Part shown: positions 46,717 to 54,814 of the stretch, one piece after another
Numbering within the stretch: position 1 is the stretch's first letter
Layout of the letters: each line of letters starts with the position of its first letter
From: Thalassospira sp. MCCC 1A01428
GTDB lineage: Bacteria > Pseudomonadota > Alphaproteobacteria > Rhodospirillales > Thalassospiraceae
Length of the DNA: 64,000 nucleotides
Direction: 5' to 3'
NCBI RefSeq assembly: GCF_002115825.1
Contig: NZ_JFJZ01000014.1
Location: forward strand, 1 to 64,000
Notes under the pieces: generated by a model
Told to the model about the DNA's origin: nothing
The model's input: only the letters and a program-made list of their open reading frames with translations
The model's database searches: none
Made by a program: the position numbers and the translations under genes

Positions 46717-48453
46717 TTATCCGTGGTGCCCCGGGCGGGACCGGGAAATTGCCCTGCTTAGCATCACCACAGGAATAACGCCGACCACAACTATGGTCAG
46801 TGCGCCCAGGGCGGCCTGCTCAATCATTTCATCCTTGGCATATTGGTACACATGCGTTGCCAATGTATCGAAATTAAACGGGCGCAAAATCAGGGTGGCG
46901 GGCAGTTCTTTCATGGAATCAACAAACACCAGCACACATGCCGCCAAAATACCGCCGCGCACCAGTGGGAAATGAATGCGCTTTAACGTACCAAACGGGG
47001 TTTCACCCAAAGTCCGGGCGGCATCATCCATACTGGGGCGCACCTTGCCCAAAGCAGCCTCGATCGAGCCATAGGAAACAGCCATAAACCGTACGCTATA
47101 GGCAAAAACGATGGCGAAAATTGTGCCACTTAACATCAGCCCGGTGGAAACTCCGAAATGATCGCGCATGAACGCGTCTACCGCATTATCCAGCCCGGCA
47201 AACGGCACCAGAACACCAATCGCCAGCACGGCCCCCGGCACGGCATACCCCACCGAAGCCAACCGGATACAGGCGCGCAAGGCCGGTTTGGGAAACAGAC
47301 GCAGGGCATAAGCCAAAAACAGGGCAGCACTTACCGCCATCAATGTTGCCAGGCCCGATACCATCAGACTGTTGCGGGCAAATTCAAAAAAGTCGCTGGT
47401 CCAGGATTGGTCAAAATAACCGACCGAATAATACACCAGCACCAGTGCCGGGATAACAAAACCCAGCACAATGGGCAGACTGCAAATCAGCAAGCCAGCC
47501 ACCTTCGCCCCCAACCCCAGTTCATAGCCCGGCAGTTCCTGAAACCGTGACGTGGTATCGTGAAAACGCTGACGACGGCGCGAATAACGTTCAGCGACAA
47601 TCAGCACCATCACAACCGCCAGCATGGTTAAGGCGATTTGCGCCGCCCCGCCCGCATTGCCCATGCCCAGCCACACGTTAAAAATACCCGCGGTCAAGGT
47701 ATGAACGGCAAAAAAGTCTATGGTGCCAAAATCGTTCAGGGTTTCCATCAGCGCAATAATGACGCCGACAACAATAGCCGGGCGCGCCAGCGGCAAAGCC
47801 ACCTTCACAAATGCATTCCACGGTCCCCGCCCCAGCACGCGGGCCGCTTCAAGCACACATACCGATTGCGACAAAAACGCCGCGCGGGCCAACATATAAA
47901 CATAGGGATACAATGTCAGGCTAAGCACCACAATCGCACCGCCTTTGGTGCGAATATCGGGAAACCAGTAATCGCGCGCCGATTGAAACCCGAACCACGC
48001 CCGAAGCGTGCCTTGCACCGGCCCGGCATATTCCAGCAAATCGGTGTAAACATATGCCACGATATAAGCTGGAACTGCCATCGGCAACAACATGGCCCAC
48101 TCAAAAAACCGTTTCCCCGGCAGACGGCACATGGTCACAACCCAGGCAGACGAAACGCCCATCACAGTTACGCCAATGCCAACACCCAACATTAAAATAA
48201 AGGTATTGGACAAATACCGTGGCAGCATGGTCGATGCCAGATGCGGCCAGATATTTTCAGTGGGAAACACTGCCAGATAGACCACCGCCACAATCGGTGC
48301 AGCCACCAGCATTGCAATCAGCATTGCACCACCCAGCCACCATGACGATTGCCCCTGACCCCACCAGCGCATCGAATGCACCATGGGCCTCTGTTGCAAG
48401 GGATCAAATGTTTCGCTGGGTCCGGTGCCGCGAATGTCCTGTTTAACTGCCAA
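46717..48453 (-). CDS. Iron(III) ABC transporter permease (FbpB-type)
   Basis: A 578-aa inner-membrane permease with two homologous six-helix halves, as in FbpB/SfuB. Each half has an EAA loop (RVLGRGPWNAFVKVALPLARP and RTLGETPFGTLKRIHFPLVRG). It lies 14 nt after the FbpA-type gene and clearly works with it. No ATPase gene is in the window. The annotated start is a TTG; the first ATG is at 48384 (MVHSMRWW), giving 555 aa and also an acceptable topology. Confidence 0.88.
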   Translation of the reverse strand: MAVKQDIRGTGPSETFDPLQQRPMVHSMRWWGQGQSSWWLGGAMLIAMLVAAPIVAVVYLAVFPTENIWPHLASTMLPRYLSNTFILMLGVGIGVTVMGVSSAWVVTMCRLPGKRFFEWAMLLPMAVPAYIVAYVYTDLLEYAGPVQGTLRAWFGFQSARDYWFPDIRTKGGAIVVLSLTLYPYVYMLARAAFLSQSVCVLEAARVLGRGPWNAFVKVALPLARPAIVVGVIIALMETLNDFGTIDFFAVHTLTAGIFNVWLGMGNAGGAAQIALTMLAVVMVLIVAERYSRRRQRFHDTTSRFQELPGYELGLGAKVAGLLICSLPIVLGFVIPALVLVYYSVGYFDQSWTSDFFEFARNSLMVSGLATLMAVSAALFLAYALRLFPKPALRACIRLASVGYAVPGAVLAIGVLVPFAGLDNAVDAFMRDHFGVSTGLMLSGTIFAIVFAYSVRFMAVSYGSIEAALGKVRPSMDDAARTLGETPFGTLKRIHFPLVRGGILAACVLVFVDSMKELPATLILRPFNFDTLATHVYQYAKDEMIEQAALGALTIVVVGVIPVVMLSRAISRSRPGHHG

Positions 48454-48467
48454 TTTGCACCGATGCT

Positions 48468-49481
48468 TTATTCGTTAAAACCAACTTCGTCGATCATGCG
48501 AATGGCATCACCGCGCAAGTTGGCCACTTCGTTCAACGGTAAATCGTCAGCCTTGAATGTGCCCCACGAGGCCACCATTTCCGACCACACAACACCCGAT
48601 TTCACCGGATATTCAAAATTAACTTCGGCATACATATGCTGGGCTTCGTCGCCCGATAAAAACTCGACCAGTTTTAGCGCATTTTCACGGTTCGGCGCAT
48701 TTTCCATCAGGGCAACACCGGAAATATTTACATGCGTGCCCCGGTCTTTCTGATTGGGAAAAACGATCCGCACCTGTTTGGCTGCATCGGCCTTGTTCGG
48801 ATCATCCAGCATCTTGCCGTAATAGTACGAATTGCCAATCGCAACGTCGCACACACCTTGGGAAACTGCTTCGATCTGGTCAATATCGGCGCCTTGCGGT
48901 TTGCGCGCCAGATTATCCTTTAACCCGATCAACCATTTTTTGGCATCTTCCGGGCCGTGATGGGCAATCATGGAGGCAACAAGGGCAATGTTGTAAACAT
49001 GCATCCCCGAACGAATACAAATACGACCTTTCCATTTCGGGTCGGCCAGTTCTTCGTAACTGGCAATGGCATCAGGTTCGATCCGGTCAAGCGATGTGTA
49101 AATCACCCGCGCCCGCGTTGTTAACCCAACCCATTGGGCGTCCTTGTCGCGATATTGCGCCGGAATATTCTGTTCAATAATGTCGCTGGTCAACGATTGG
49201 GTAACACCCGCATCAACCGCATCCTGAATACGACCAATATCAACAGTTAACAGTAAATCAGCCGGGCTGTTGCGCCCTTCATGCTTCACGCGCTCAACCA
49301 AACCGCTTTGCGAAAACAACGTGTTAACGCGAATACCGGTTTCTTCGGTAAATTTCTGGAACATCGGTTTGATCAGAAACGGCTGACGCAATGAATAAAC
49401 ATTCACTTCCTGCGCGGCCTGGGCAACAGAGAACGAAACCGTCGTCAGTGCCAGTCCAAGGATGAATTTTCGCAGGTTCAT
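48468..49481 (-). CDS. Iron(III) ABC transporter binding protein (FbpA-type), copy 1
   Basis: A 337-aa periplasmic ferric-iron-binding protein with signal peptide MNLRKFILGLALTTVSFSVA ending at AQA. EVNVYSLRQPFLIKPMFQKF and the tyrosine-rich GNSYYYGKML, which supplies iron ligands in FbpA/FutA relatives, are visible. It is very similar over the whole mature part to the protein at 50483-51499. AGGAG precedes the ATG at 49481; the frame is open to 49535. A Fur-box-like sequence lies just upstream. Confidence 0.92.
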   Translation of the reverse strand: MNLRKFILGLALTTVSFSVAQAAQEVNVYSLRQPFLIKPMFQKFTEETGIRVNTLFSQSGLVERVKHEGRNSPADLLLTVDIGRIQDAVDAGVTQSLTSDIIEQNIPAQYRDKDAQWVGLTTRARVIYTSLDRIEPDAIASYEELADPKWKGRICIRSGMHVYNIALVASMIAHHGPEDAKKWLIGLKDNLARKPQGADIDQIEAVSQGVCDVAIGNSYYYGKMLDDPNKADAAKQVRIVFPNQKDRGTHVNISGVALMENAPNRENALKLVEFLSGDEAQHMYAEVNFEYPVKSGVVWSEMVASWGTFKADDLPLNEVANLRGDAIRMIDEVGFNE

Positions 49482-49502
49482 GAAGGGTCTCCTGATCGTT
49501 CC

Positions 49503-49521
49503 AATAATGACAATGGGAATG
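49503..49521. promoter_or_regulatory. Fur-box-like sequence upstream of fbpA copy 1
   Basis: AATAATGACAATGGGAATG matches about 12 of 19 positions of the classical Fur box. It sits 22-40 nt upstream of the start codon. A GAATG-N5-CATTC inverted repeat overlaps its end (49517-49531). Confidence 0.4.
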
Positions 49522-49596
49522 AAAAACATTCGCAAGGCGCGAAATTACCGTTTCAACATCCCGATTGGCAAGGCACAATCACGCCGCTCACAGCAT

Positions 49597-49631
49597 TGTT
49601 GGCAATATCACCCTCTTGACAATTGCCAACA
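49597..49631. repeat. Perfect 10-bp inverted repeat in the fbpA/sulfotransferase spacer
   Basis: TGTTGGCAAT and ATTGCCAACA are exact complements around 15 nt. A TTGACA hexamer overlaps the right arm. The repeat lies between divergent genes: the FbpA-type gene on the minus strand and the sulfotransferase gene on the plus strand. Confidence 0.55.
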
Positions 49632-49752
49632 TTAATTATCCCTGTCACATAGTTCCTGTAAAAACGCCGAACAAAGCTATATTTTAAAACGTCTTTAATC
49701 GAGAAATCTGAAATAAAAAAACTGTTTTCAATAGCATCGCCCAGGGGCAAAA

Positions 49753-50418
49753 TTGTCGTCACAACCCAGATATCTGTTTCATCATATCCATAAATGCGGC
49801 GGCAACAGTTTGCGCATCGCCTTTGCCAGGTGGTTTCTAATCACTTATGATTACCGGCAACGCAGCCCGACACCGGAAAATGAACAAAGCCCCGCCGATT
49901 TTGCCAAAGCTGGAATTGATCGTTCAAAATTACGCAATAATGCTTTGATTTGTGGGCATTTTGATACCGAAGGTGCCTATTTATGGCAGCGATATAGCGA
50001 AGTTTATAACGATGGCACAAGGCTGATTACATTTCTGCGCCATCCGCTGGAACGTGCCATTTCACATTACTTTTTTGGTACAAAAACCGGATATCTGCCC
50101 ATCACCGAAAACAGCCTGACAGATTTTTTACTGGCCTGTCACAATCCGATGGCCGGCCTGTTATCGCCGAACCCTAAAAATGCAGCAGACATTCTTGCCC
50201 CTTACTGGTTTGTCGGAACCCTGGAAAACGCAAATGAAGATCTGTTGCGTTTAGCAAAAATGATGGCGCAACCCGACGATATATTGCCCCTTACCCACGT
50301 CAACCATACTGGCCGACCGGCATATGATCTGCCAAATGATGTAATTGCGACATTTAATGCCAATAATGCGCTTGATTTTGCCTTGTATAACCAGGCCAGA
50401 AATTTCAGCACCCCATAA
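49753..50418 (+). CDS. Sulfotransferase-family protein
   Basis: A 221-aa protein of the carbohydrate sulfotransferase (Sulfotransfer_2-like) type. The 5'-phosphosulfate loop reads HHIHKCGGNSLR (His13, Lys14), and the 3'-phosphate motif reads RHPLERAISHYF at 96-107. It would use PAPS to sulfate a glycan or lipid acceptor. The start codon is TTG, with AGGGG 10 nt before. The gene and its upstream region are visibly more AT-rich than the flanking iron genes, and it interrupts two fbpA paralogues, suggesting acquisition by transfer. Confidence 0.75.
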   Translation: MSSQPRYLFHHIHKCGGNSLRIAFARWFLITYDYRQRSPTPENEQSPADFAKAGIDRSKLRNNALICGHFDTEGAYLWQRYSEVYNDGTRLITFLRHPLERAISHYFFGTKTGYLPITENSLTDFLLACHNPMAGLLSPNPKNAADILAPYWFVGTLENANEDLLRLAKMMAQPDDILPLTHVNHTGRPAYDLPNDVIATFNANNALDFALYNQARNFSTP

Positions 50419-50420
50419 AA

Positions 50421-50447
50421 AAGGGGGAGCACAATGTGCCACCCCTT
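50421..50447 (-). terminator. Terminator of fbpA copy 2
   Basis: On the minus strand AAGGGG pairs with CCCCTT and an inner GCAC/GTGC pairs across a short loop, followed by a run of six T. It starts 36 nt past the fbpA copy 2 stop and just after the convergent sulfotransferase stop. Confidence 0.82.
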
Positions 50448-50482
50448 CATCAAAGCAGTATCCGAAACTGTTTTAAAACTGC

Positions 50483-51499
50483 CTATTCGTTATAACCAAC
50501 CTGATCAACCATCTTGATCGCGTCGGCGCGCAAGCGGGCGATTTCGGTTAACGGCAATTGGTCGGCCTTGAACGTGCCCCAGGATTTAACATTTTCGGCC
50601 CATTCAACACCGGGTTTGACCGGATATTCGTAATTCACCTCGGCGTATATTTTTTGCGCCTCATCACTGACCAGAAACTCCATCAATTTGACCGCATTTT
50701 CACGATGCGGCGCCCCCTTGATCAGCGTCATGCCCGAAATATTCATCGACATGCCACGGTCATCCTGATTGGGGAAAACAATGTTGACAGCCTCGGCCCA
50801 GCTGCGCTGTTGCGGATCATCCAACATCTTGCCGTAATAATAGGTATTGCCAATGGCGATATCACATTCGCCTTCCTTGATCGCCTTAACCTGGCCCCGA
50901 TCATTGCCCTGCGGTTTGCGCGCCAGGTTGGCTTTTAAGCCTTCCAGCCATGTTTTGGCATCCTGTTCGCCATGATGGGCAATCATGGAGGCAAACAGGG
51001 CGATATTGTAGTCATGCGTGCCAGACCGGGTGCAAACCCGCCCTTCCCATTTGGCATCAGCCAGATCTTCGTAGCGGGTAATTTCACCCGCACCCACACG
51101 ATCTTTCGACGCATAAATCGCCCGTCCGCGCTGGGTCAGGGCAAACCAGTGTCCTGCCTCATCGCGCAAATGGGCCGGGATGCTATTGGTCAACACGTCA
51201 CTGTCCACCACATCAGTCACACCGGCATCAACTGCCTGCTGGATCCGGCTAATATCAACCGTCATCAGGACATCGGCGGGGCTGTTCACACCTTCCTGTT
51301 TGATGCGTTCAACCAGCCCCTTTTCAGCGAAAATCACATTAACCTTGATACCGGTCTGGTCGGTAAATTTTTTAAACAAGGGTTCAACCAGAAAAGCCTG
51401 TCGTAGCGAATACACATTCACTTCCTGCGCCGATGCCGCTGTGGCACCCAAAACCGCCGACCCGATTGCCAGTCCGCCAATGATTGTTGCGAATTTCAT
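50483..51499 (-). CDS. Iron(III) ABC transporter binding protein (FbpA-type), copy 2
   Basis: A 338-aa periplasmic protein with signal peptide MKFATIIGGLAIGSAVLGAT ending at ASA, then EVNVYSLRQAFLVEPLFKKF. It contains the same GNTYYYGKML tyrosine cluster as copy 1 and matches it along the whole length, ending VDQVGYNE against IDEVGFNE. It has no permease gene of its own nearby and may share the permease at 46717-48453. It is monocistronic with a strong terminator. Confidence 0.92.
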   Translation of the reverse strand: MKFATIIGGLAIGSAVLGATAASAQEVNVYSLRQAFLVEPLFKKFTDQTGIKVNVIFAEKGLVERIKQEGVNSPADVLMTVDISRIQQAVDAGVTDVVDSDVLTNSIPAHLRDEAGHWFALTQRGRAIYASKDRVGAGEITRYEDLADAKWEGRVCTRSGTHDYNIALFASMIAHHGEQDAKTWLEGLKANLARKPQGNDRGQVKAIKEGECDIAIGNTYYYGKMLDDPQQRSWAEAVNIVFPNQDDRGMSMNISGMTLIKGAPHRENAVKLMEFLVSDEAQKIYAEVNYEYPVKPGVEWAENVKSWGTFKADQLPLTEIARLRADAIKMVDQVGYNE

Positions 51500-51546
51500 C
51501 CACACGTTCCTTCAGGGTTTATAGGGTATCCAGATTGGTTGATATT

Positions 51547-51561
51547 GCGAATAACTTGCAA
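51547..51561. promoter_or_regulatory. Inverted repeat, candidate Fur/Mur-type site
   Basis: TGCGAAT-A-ACTTGCA is an imperfect 7-1-7 palindrome about 50 nt upstream of fbpA copy 2. The geometry matches Fur-family sites of alphaproteobacteria as I remember them. Confidence 0.4.
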
Positions 51562-51589
51562 ACTCAAAATCAGATACCGCAAAACCCGG

Positions 51590-51614
51590 CGCGGGTTCAA
51601 TTACAAAACCCGCG
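51590..51614. terminator. Hairpin after the exonuclease gene
   Basis: CGCGGGTT and AACCCGCG are perfect 8-bp arms around a 9-nt loop, some 90 nt past the stop of the minus-strand exonuclease gene. No T run follows, so its role is uncertain. Confidence 0.4.
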
Positions 51615-51703
51615 AAACAACTGCCCGTGTGAAACGCTTCACGTTAGTGAATTTTTAGCCGTTGCAGTTTTTAAAACCCATTCCGCCGCAGCAGTTTTTT
51701 CCA

Positions 51704-52543
51704 TTACAAAACGTTAAAGGACCCGGCACTTGATGTGCGCCATGCCTCCAGAAACTCGGCATAGGCCGGAATGTCGCCTGCCCGTTCTTCCAGCCACGCC
51801 ACAGTCAGATTAATGGCATGATTATACCCGTCATGGTCCGAAAGCCCGGTATGAAGAACATAACGCAAATAAAGCAGATAGGTGTTTAGCACATCGGTTT
51901 CACAATAGCGGCGAATGCCGTCAATTTCGCCAGCATCATACATATCGGAAACCTTGCTGCCATCGACCCCGGTTTTGCCGGGTAAATCCAGGGCAGCACA
52001 AACCTCGTTCATTTTAGTACGCGCCGAGGCCCCGTAATCAGATAAAACCTCGGCCAGGTCACAATGCCAGTTGGGCGCATAGCGCGAGGTGTAATTTTCC
52101 CATTTATTTGCCGCCTGATGCAGCCATCGCGCCGAAACACCGTGTTTCATCGCCCTGTATTTCAGCACCGGCAAGTCAAACCCGCGCCCGTTAAAACTAA
52201 CCAGGCGGGGATGCAGTTTACCGCAATAGGAAAAGAAACCCGCAACCAGATCTTTTTCCTCGCTGGTCAAATCCCCACCGGATCGCAATTCCTCGATCTC
52301 GTAGGTTTCCAGGTTACCGTCGCGCTGAATGGTGGCCCGCAAAAAACTGATCGCAACGACCTTGTGAAAGGGCTGACGTGGAAATCCGTTACGCCCGCTT
52401 GTAATATCGAGATGATACTGTTCCAGCATTTGCCGGCCCGTTTCCGGGTCCGGCGCGGTTTCGCCGGTTAATTGCGGCAAAACATCAATATCGGGAACGG
52501 TTTCAATATCAAAAACAAACAGGCTGTCATGCATGGGGCGCAT
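51704..52543 (-). CDS. Predicted 3'-5' exonuclease, PolB-like DEDD fold
   Basis: The 279-aa protein has the three exonuclease motifs of the DEDDy/PolB-like family. Exo I is FDIETVPD (Asp12, Glu14), Exo II is SFNGRGFDLPVLKYRAM, and Exo III is RRYCETDVLNTYLLYLR. It corresponds to the predicted exonuclease group related to the PolB proofreading domain (COG3298 type); no polymerase domain is fused. Substrate is unknown. It has its own transcription unit and is divergent from the next gene. Confidence 0.87.
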   Translation of the reverse strand: MRPMHDSLFVFDIETVPDIDVLPQLTGETAPDPETGRQMLEQYHLDITSGRNGFPRQPFHKVVAISFLRATIQRDGNLETYEIEELRSGGDLTSEEKDLVAGFFSYCGKLHPRLVSFNGRGFDLPVLKYRAMKHGVSARWLHQAANKWENYTSRYAPNWHCDLAEVLSDYGASARTKMNEVCAALDLPGKTGVDGSKVSDMYDAGEIDGIRRYCETDVLNTYLLYLRYVLHTGLSDHDGYNHAINLTVAWLEERAGDIPAYAEFLEAWRTSSAGSFNVL

Positions 52544-52884
52544 CCGGGTTATCTGATTGGCAGGCAGGTCTGCCCACCATATACCCGATACAACCCGAAT
52601 TAACAGGGCCGATCACGCCATCCTTCCTTCCCTGTCAGGCAGAAACACCTGTTTATCGGGGTGGCATTACAACCTACTGACATATCCTGTCATTTTATAA
52701 CCGATCAAAGGTTGCGCAAAACCGGACAGGGCGGCTAAACTTTTTGCCATGACTGTATCAGGCGGTATTTCGACCAAGCCACAGAACCGGGACGGAACCA
52801 AATCCGATCTGGTTCGTATAGTGAGAAGTCGGAATGCACATGGTGCGCTTTCGGACTGTTGTCGACGTCGAAGGAACAAAAACG
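52544..52884. other. Divergent intergenic region without a gene
   Basis: The 341 nt between the exonuclease and betaine-type binding-protein genes contain no supported coding sequence. Visible are a TGACA-N5-TGTCA inverted repeat (52678-52692) and a weak promoter-like TTGCGC-18-TAAACT (52712-52741) pointing at the binding-protein gene. Confidence 0.5.
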
Positions 52885-53925
52885 ATGAAATTCCTGCCCG
52901 CCGGAGCCGCAGCGCTGATGGCCATTGGCCTCGGCCTTTCCTTTCAACTTAACGCGTCCCCGGCCCACGCCGCAGACGCGTCGTGTGAAATTGACCGCCC
53001 GGTGATGTTTGCCGGGCTTAACTATGACAGTGCTCTGTTTCACAACGCTGTCGCCCGTTACATCATTGAAAAAGGTTATGGTTGCCAAACCGATGCGCTG
53101 CCTGGCGAAACCATCCCGCTTTTGACCGGCACAGGTAAAGGTGACATTGATGTCGTCATGGAAATCTGGCGTGACAATGTTGCCGATGCCTGGAAAAAAG
53201 CAGAGGCAGCGGGCACCGTTAAACAGATTGGCGTTAATTTTGACGATGCTGTCGAAGGCTGGTTTGTGCCCAGCTTTGTCATCAAGGGTGACAAGGAGCG
53301 CGGGATAGAACCGATGGCTCCGGACCTTAAATCGGTATCAGATCTGCCCAAATACACCAAACTGTTTGAAGATGCAGAAGAACCCGGCAAAGGTCGTTTT
53401 TATAACTGCCCATCGGGTTGGGTTTGCGAAAAGGTCAATACCAACAAGCTAAAGGCCTATGGCCTGGATGACAGTTTCACCAACTTCCGCCCCGGCACTG
53501 GCGCCGCCCTTTCGGCAGCGATTGCATCAGCCAACAAACGCGCACAGCCGATCCTGTTTTATTACTGGGGACCAACCTGGGTTATGGGCCTGTATGACAG
53601 CGTAAAGCTGGAAGAACCGGCTTATAACAAGGAAATTTTCGACAAACTGAAAGACGGCAGCGATACCAGCCGGGCAACGGCCTATCCGCAAAGCACCGTC
53701 ACGGTCGGCGTGAATACCGGTTTCATGAAATCGGCCCCGAAACTGACGGAATTTTTGTCGCATTATCACACCAGCAGCGCATTGGTGTCGGAAATGCTGG
53801 CATATATGCAGGATGAAGGGGAAAAACCCGAAGGTGCCGCCGAGCATTTCCTGAAGGAAAAACAGGATATCTGGACCAAATGGGTGCCAGAAGATGTTGC
53901 TGAACGGGTAAAAGACAGCTTGTAA
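52885..53925 (+). CDS. Betaine/choline-type ABC transporter binding protein (orphan)
   Basis: A 346-aa OpuAC-like periplasmic binding protein for quaternary amines. The signal peptide ends at about AHA (MKFLPAGAAALMAIGLGLSF start). ALPGETIPLLTGTGKGDIDV, FYNCPSGWVCEKVNTNKL and LFYYWGPTWVMG contain the aromatic and WxCE elements of the family. AAGGA lies 10 nt upstream of the ATG at 52885. No permease gene follows; it may serve one of the two downstream permease/ATPase pairs. Confidence 0.88.
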   Translation: MKFLPAGAAALMAIGLGLSFQLNASPAHAADASCEIDRPVMFAGLNYDSALFHNAVARYIIEKGYGCQTDALPGETIPLLTGTGKGDIDVVMEIWRDNVADAWKKAEAAGTVKQIGVNFDDAVEGWFVPSFVIKGDKERGIEPMAPDLKSVSDLPKYTKLFEDAEEPGKGRFYNCPSGWVCEKVNTNKLKAYGLDDSFTNFRPGTGAALSAAIASANKRAQPILFYYWGPTWVMGLYDSVKLEEPAYNKEIFDKLKDGSDTSRATAYPQSTVTVGVNTGFMKSAPKLTEFLSHYHTSSALVSEMLAYMQDEGEKPEGAAEHFLKEKQDIWTKWVPEDVAERVKDSL

Positions 53926-53967
53926 AATTTACGAGCCAAGCGGCTATGGCCGGTAATCTATACAATC

Positions 53968-53997
53968 GGGGCAGTCTCAGGCTGCCCCCTTTTTTAT
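53968..53997 (+). terminator. Terminator after the orphan binding-protein gene
   Basis: GGGGCAG pairs with CTGCCCC around a 7-nt loop and is followed by seven T, 43 nt after the stop. Confidence 0.9.
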
Positions 53998-54085
53998 GTC
54001 TTGTCCTATGCGTATTATTTGAACCGTCATTCGTAAAAACATTCAATTCCCCTGTCGGGGCTTGTCACTGCCAGCATACAACGAC

Positions 54086-54589
54086 TTATGACGATAACGT
54101 TGAATGCCCATGTCCCCGCCGGGTGGGTGGACGCGGATCAACCTCGTCTCCCTCCATTAGCATGGCTATTTTCTTTAGGGATGTAACAATACGTCCGCGT
54201 TCGGTATCTTTTAATTCTTCAAAACGGTCCATGAAATCGTCGTCAAGCAAGGGCGGTGTATTGCGAATCATGTCCGCGCCCTTTTTGGTCAGGCAGCTAT
54301 TAACCACGCGCTTGTCGGTAATATTGCGGGTGCGGCGGACAAAGTCGCGCTCCTCCAACCGGTTCAAAATTGTCGTTACTGTTGCCTGACTTAACGACAC
54401 ATGACGCGAAATTTCCTTAACCGTAACTTCGCCAAGTTCCTCAATTGCAAGCAGAACCACCAATTGCGGCACCGTTAGGCCACAAACCTTCATCACCTGT
54501 TTTGAATGCAGGTCCGATGCGCGAATAATTTGGCGCAACGCCACCAGCACATCAAGAGAATCGCGTCTTTTTTGCTGTTCAGACGTCAT
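54086..54589 (-). CDS. MarR-family transcriptional regulator
   Basis: The 167-aa regulator has a MarR winged helix: KVCGLTVPQLVVLLAIEELG, EISRHVSLSQATVTTILNRL as recognition helix (about 76-95) and the wing FVRRTRNITDKRVVNSCLT. Dimer helices lie at both ends, and the C-terminal 15 residues are basic and Gly/Pro-rich. It is divergent from proVWX, and a TTTGACATCAAA palindrome overlaps that operon's -35 box. It is therefore probably the local repressor, comparable in idea to GbsR of Bacillus. Confidence 0.88.
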   Translation of the reverse strand: MTSEQQKRRDSLDVLVALRQIIRASDLHSKQVMKVCGLTVPQLVVLLAIEELGEVTVKEISRHVSLSQATVTTILNRLEERDFVRRTRNITDKRVVNSCLTKKGADMIRNTPPLLDDDFMDRFEELKDTERGRIVTSLKKIAMLMEGDEVDPRPPTRRGHGHSTLSS

Positions 54590-54639
54590 TTGGCCGTTTC
54601 CCAATCCTTAAATCCGCCGTCAACCTAGCTCAAATTTAA

Positions 54640-54651
54640 TTTGACATCAAA
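54640..54651. promoter_or_regulatory. Palindrome TTTGACATCAAA, candidate MarR operator
   Basis: TTTGA and TCAAA arms surround CA. The site overlaps the -35 hexamer of the proVWX promoter and lies 51 nt upstream of the MarR start, where it could control both directions. Confidence 0.5.
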
Positions 54652-54669
54652 TGTTTTGAATTGTAACTA
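54641..54669 (+). promoter_or_regulatory. Probable proVWX promoter
   Basis: Perfect TTGACA (54641-54646), 17-nt spacer, then TAACTA (54664-54669). Transcription would begin about 140 nt before the proV start. Confidence 0.65.
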
Positions 54670-54814
54670 TCTTGGCAGAATATGTGACGGTACTTGGGGA
54701 AGTAATCGTACTGGCCACGAAATCAAAGGCCAGCTAACCACAAAACGAACAGCTGAACTGCCCGCCTAAAACCGGGTAGATTTATGCGGTTTGCCAAAAA
54801 ACCGACAAGGGACC

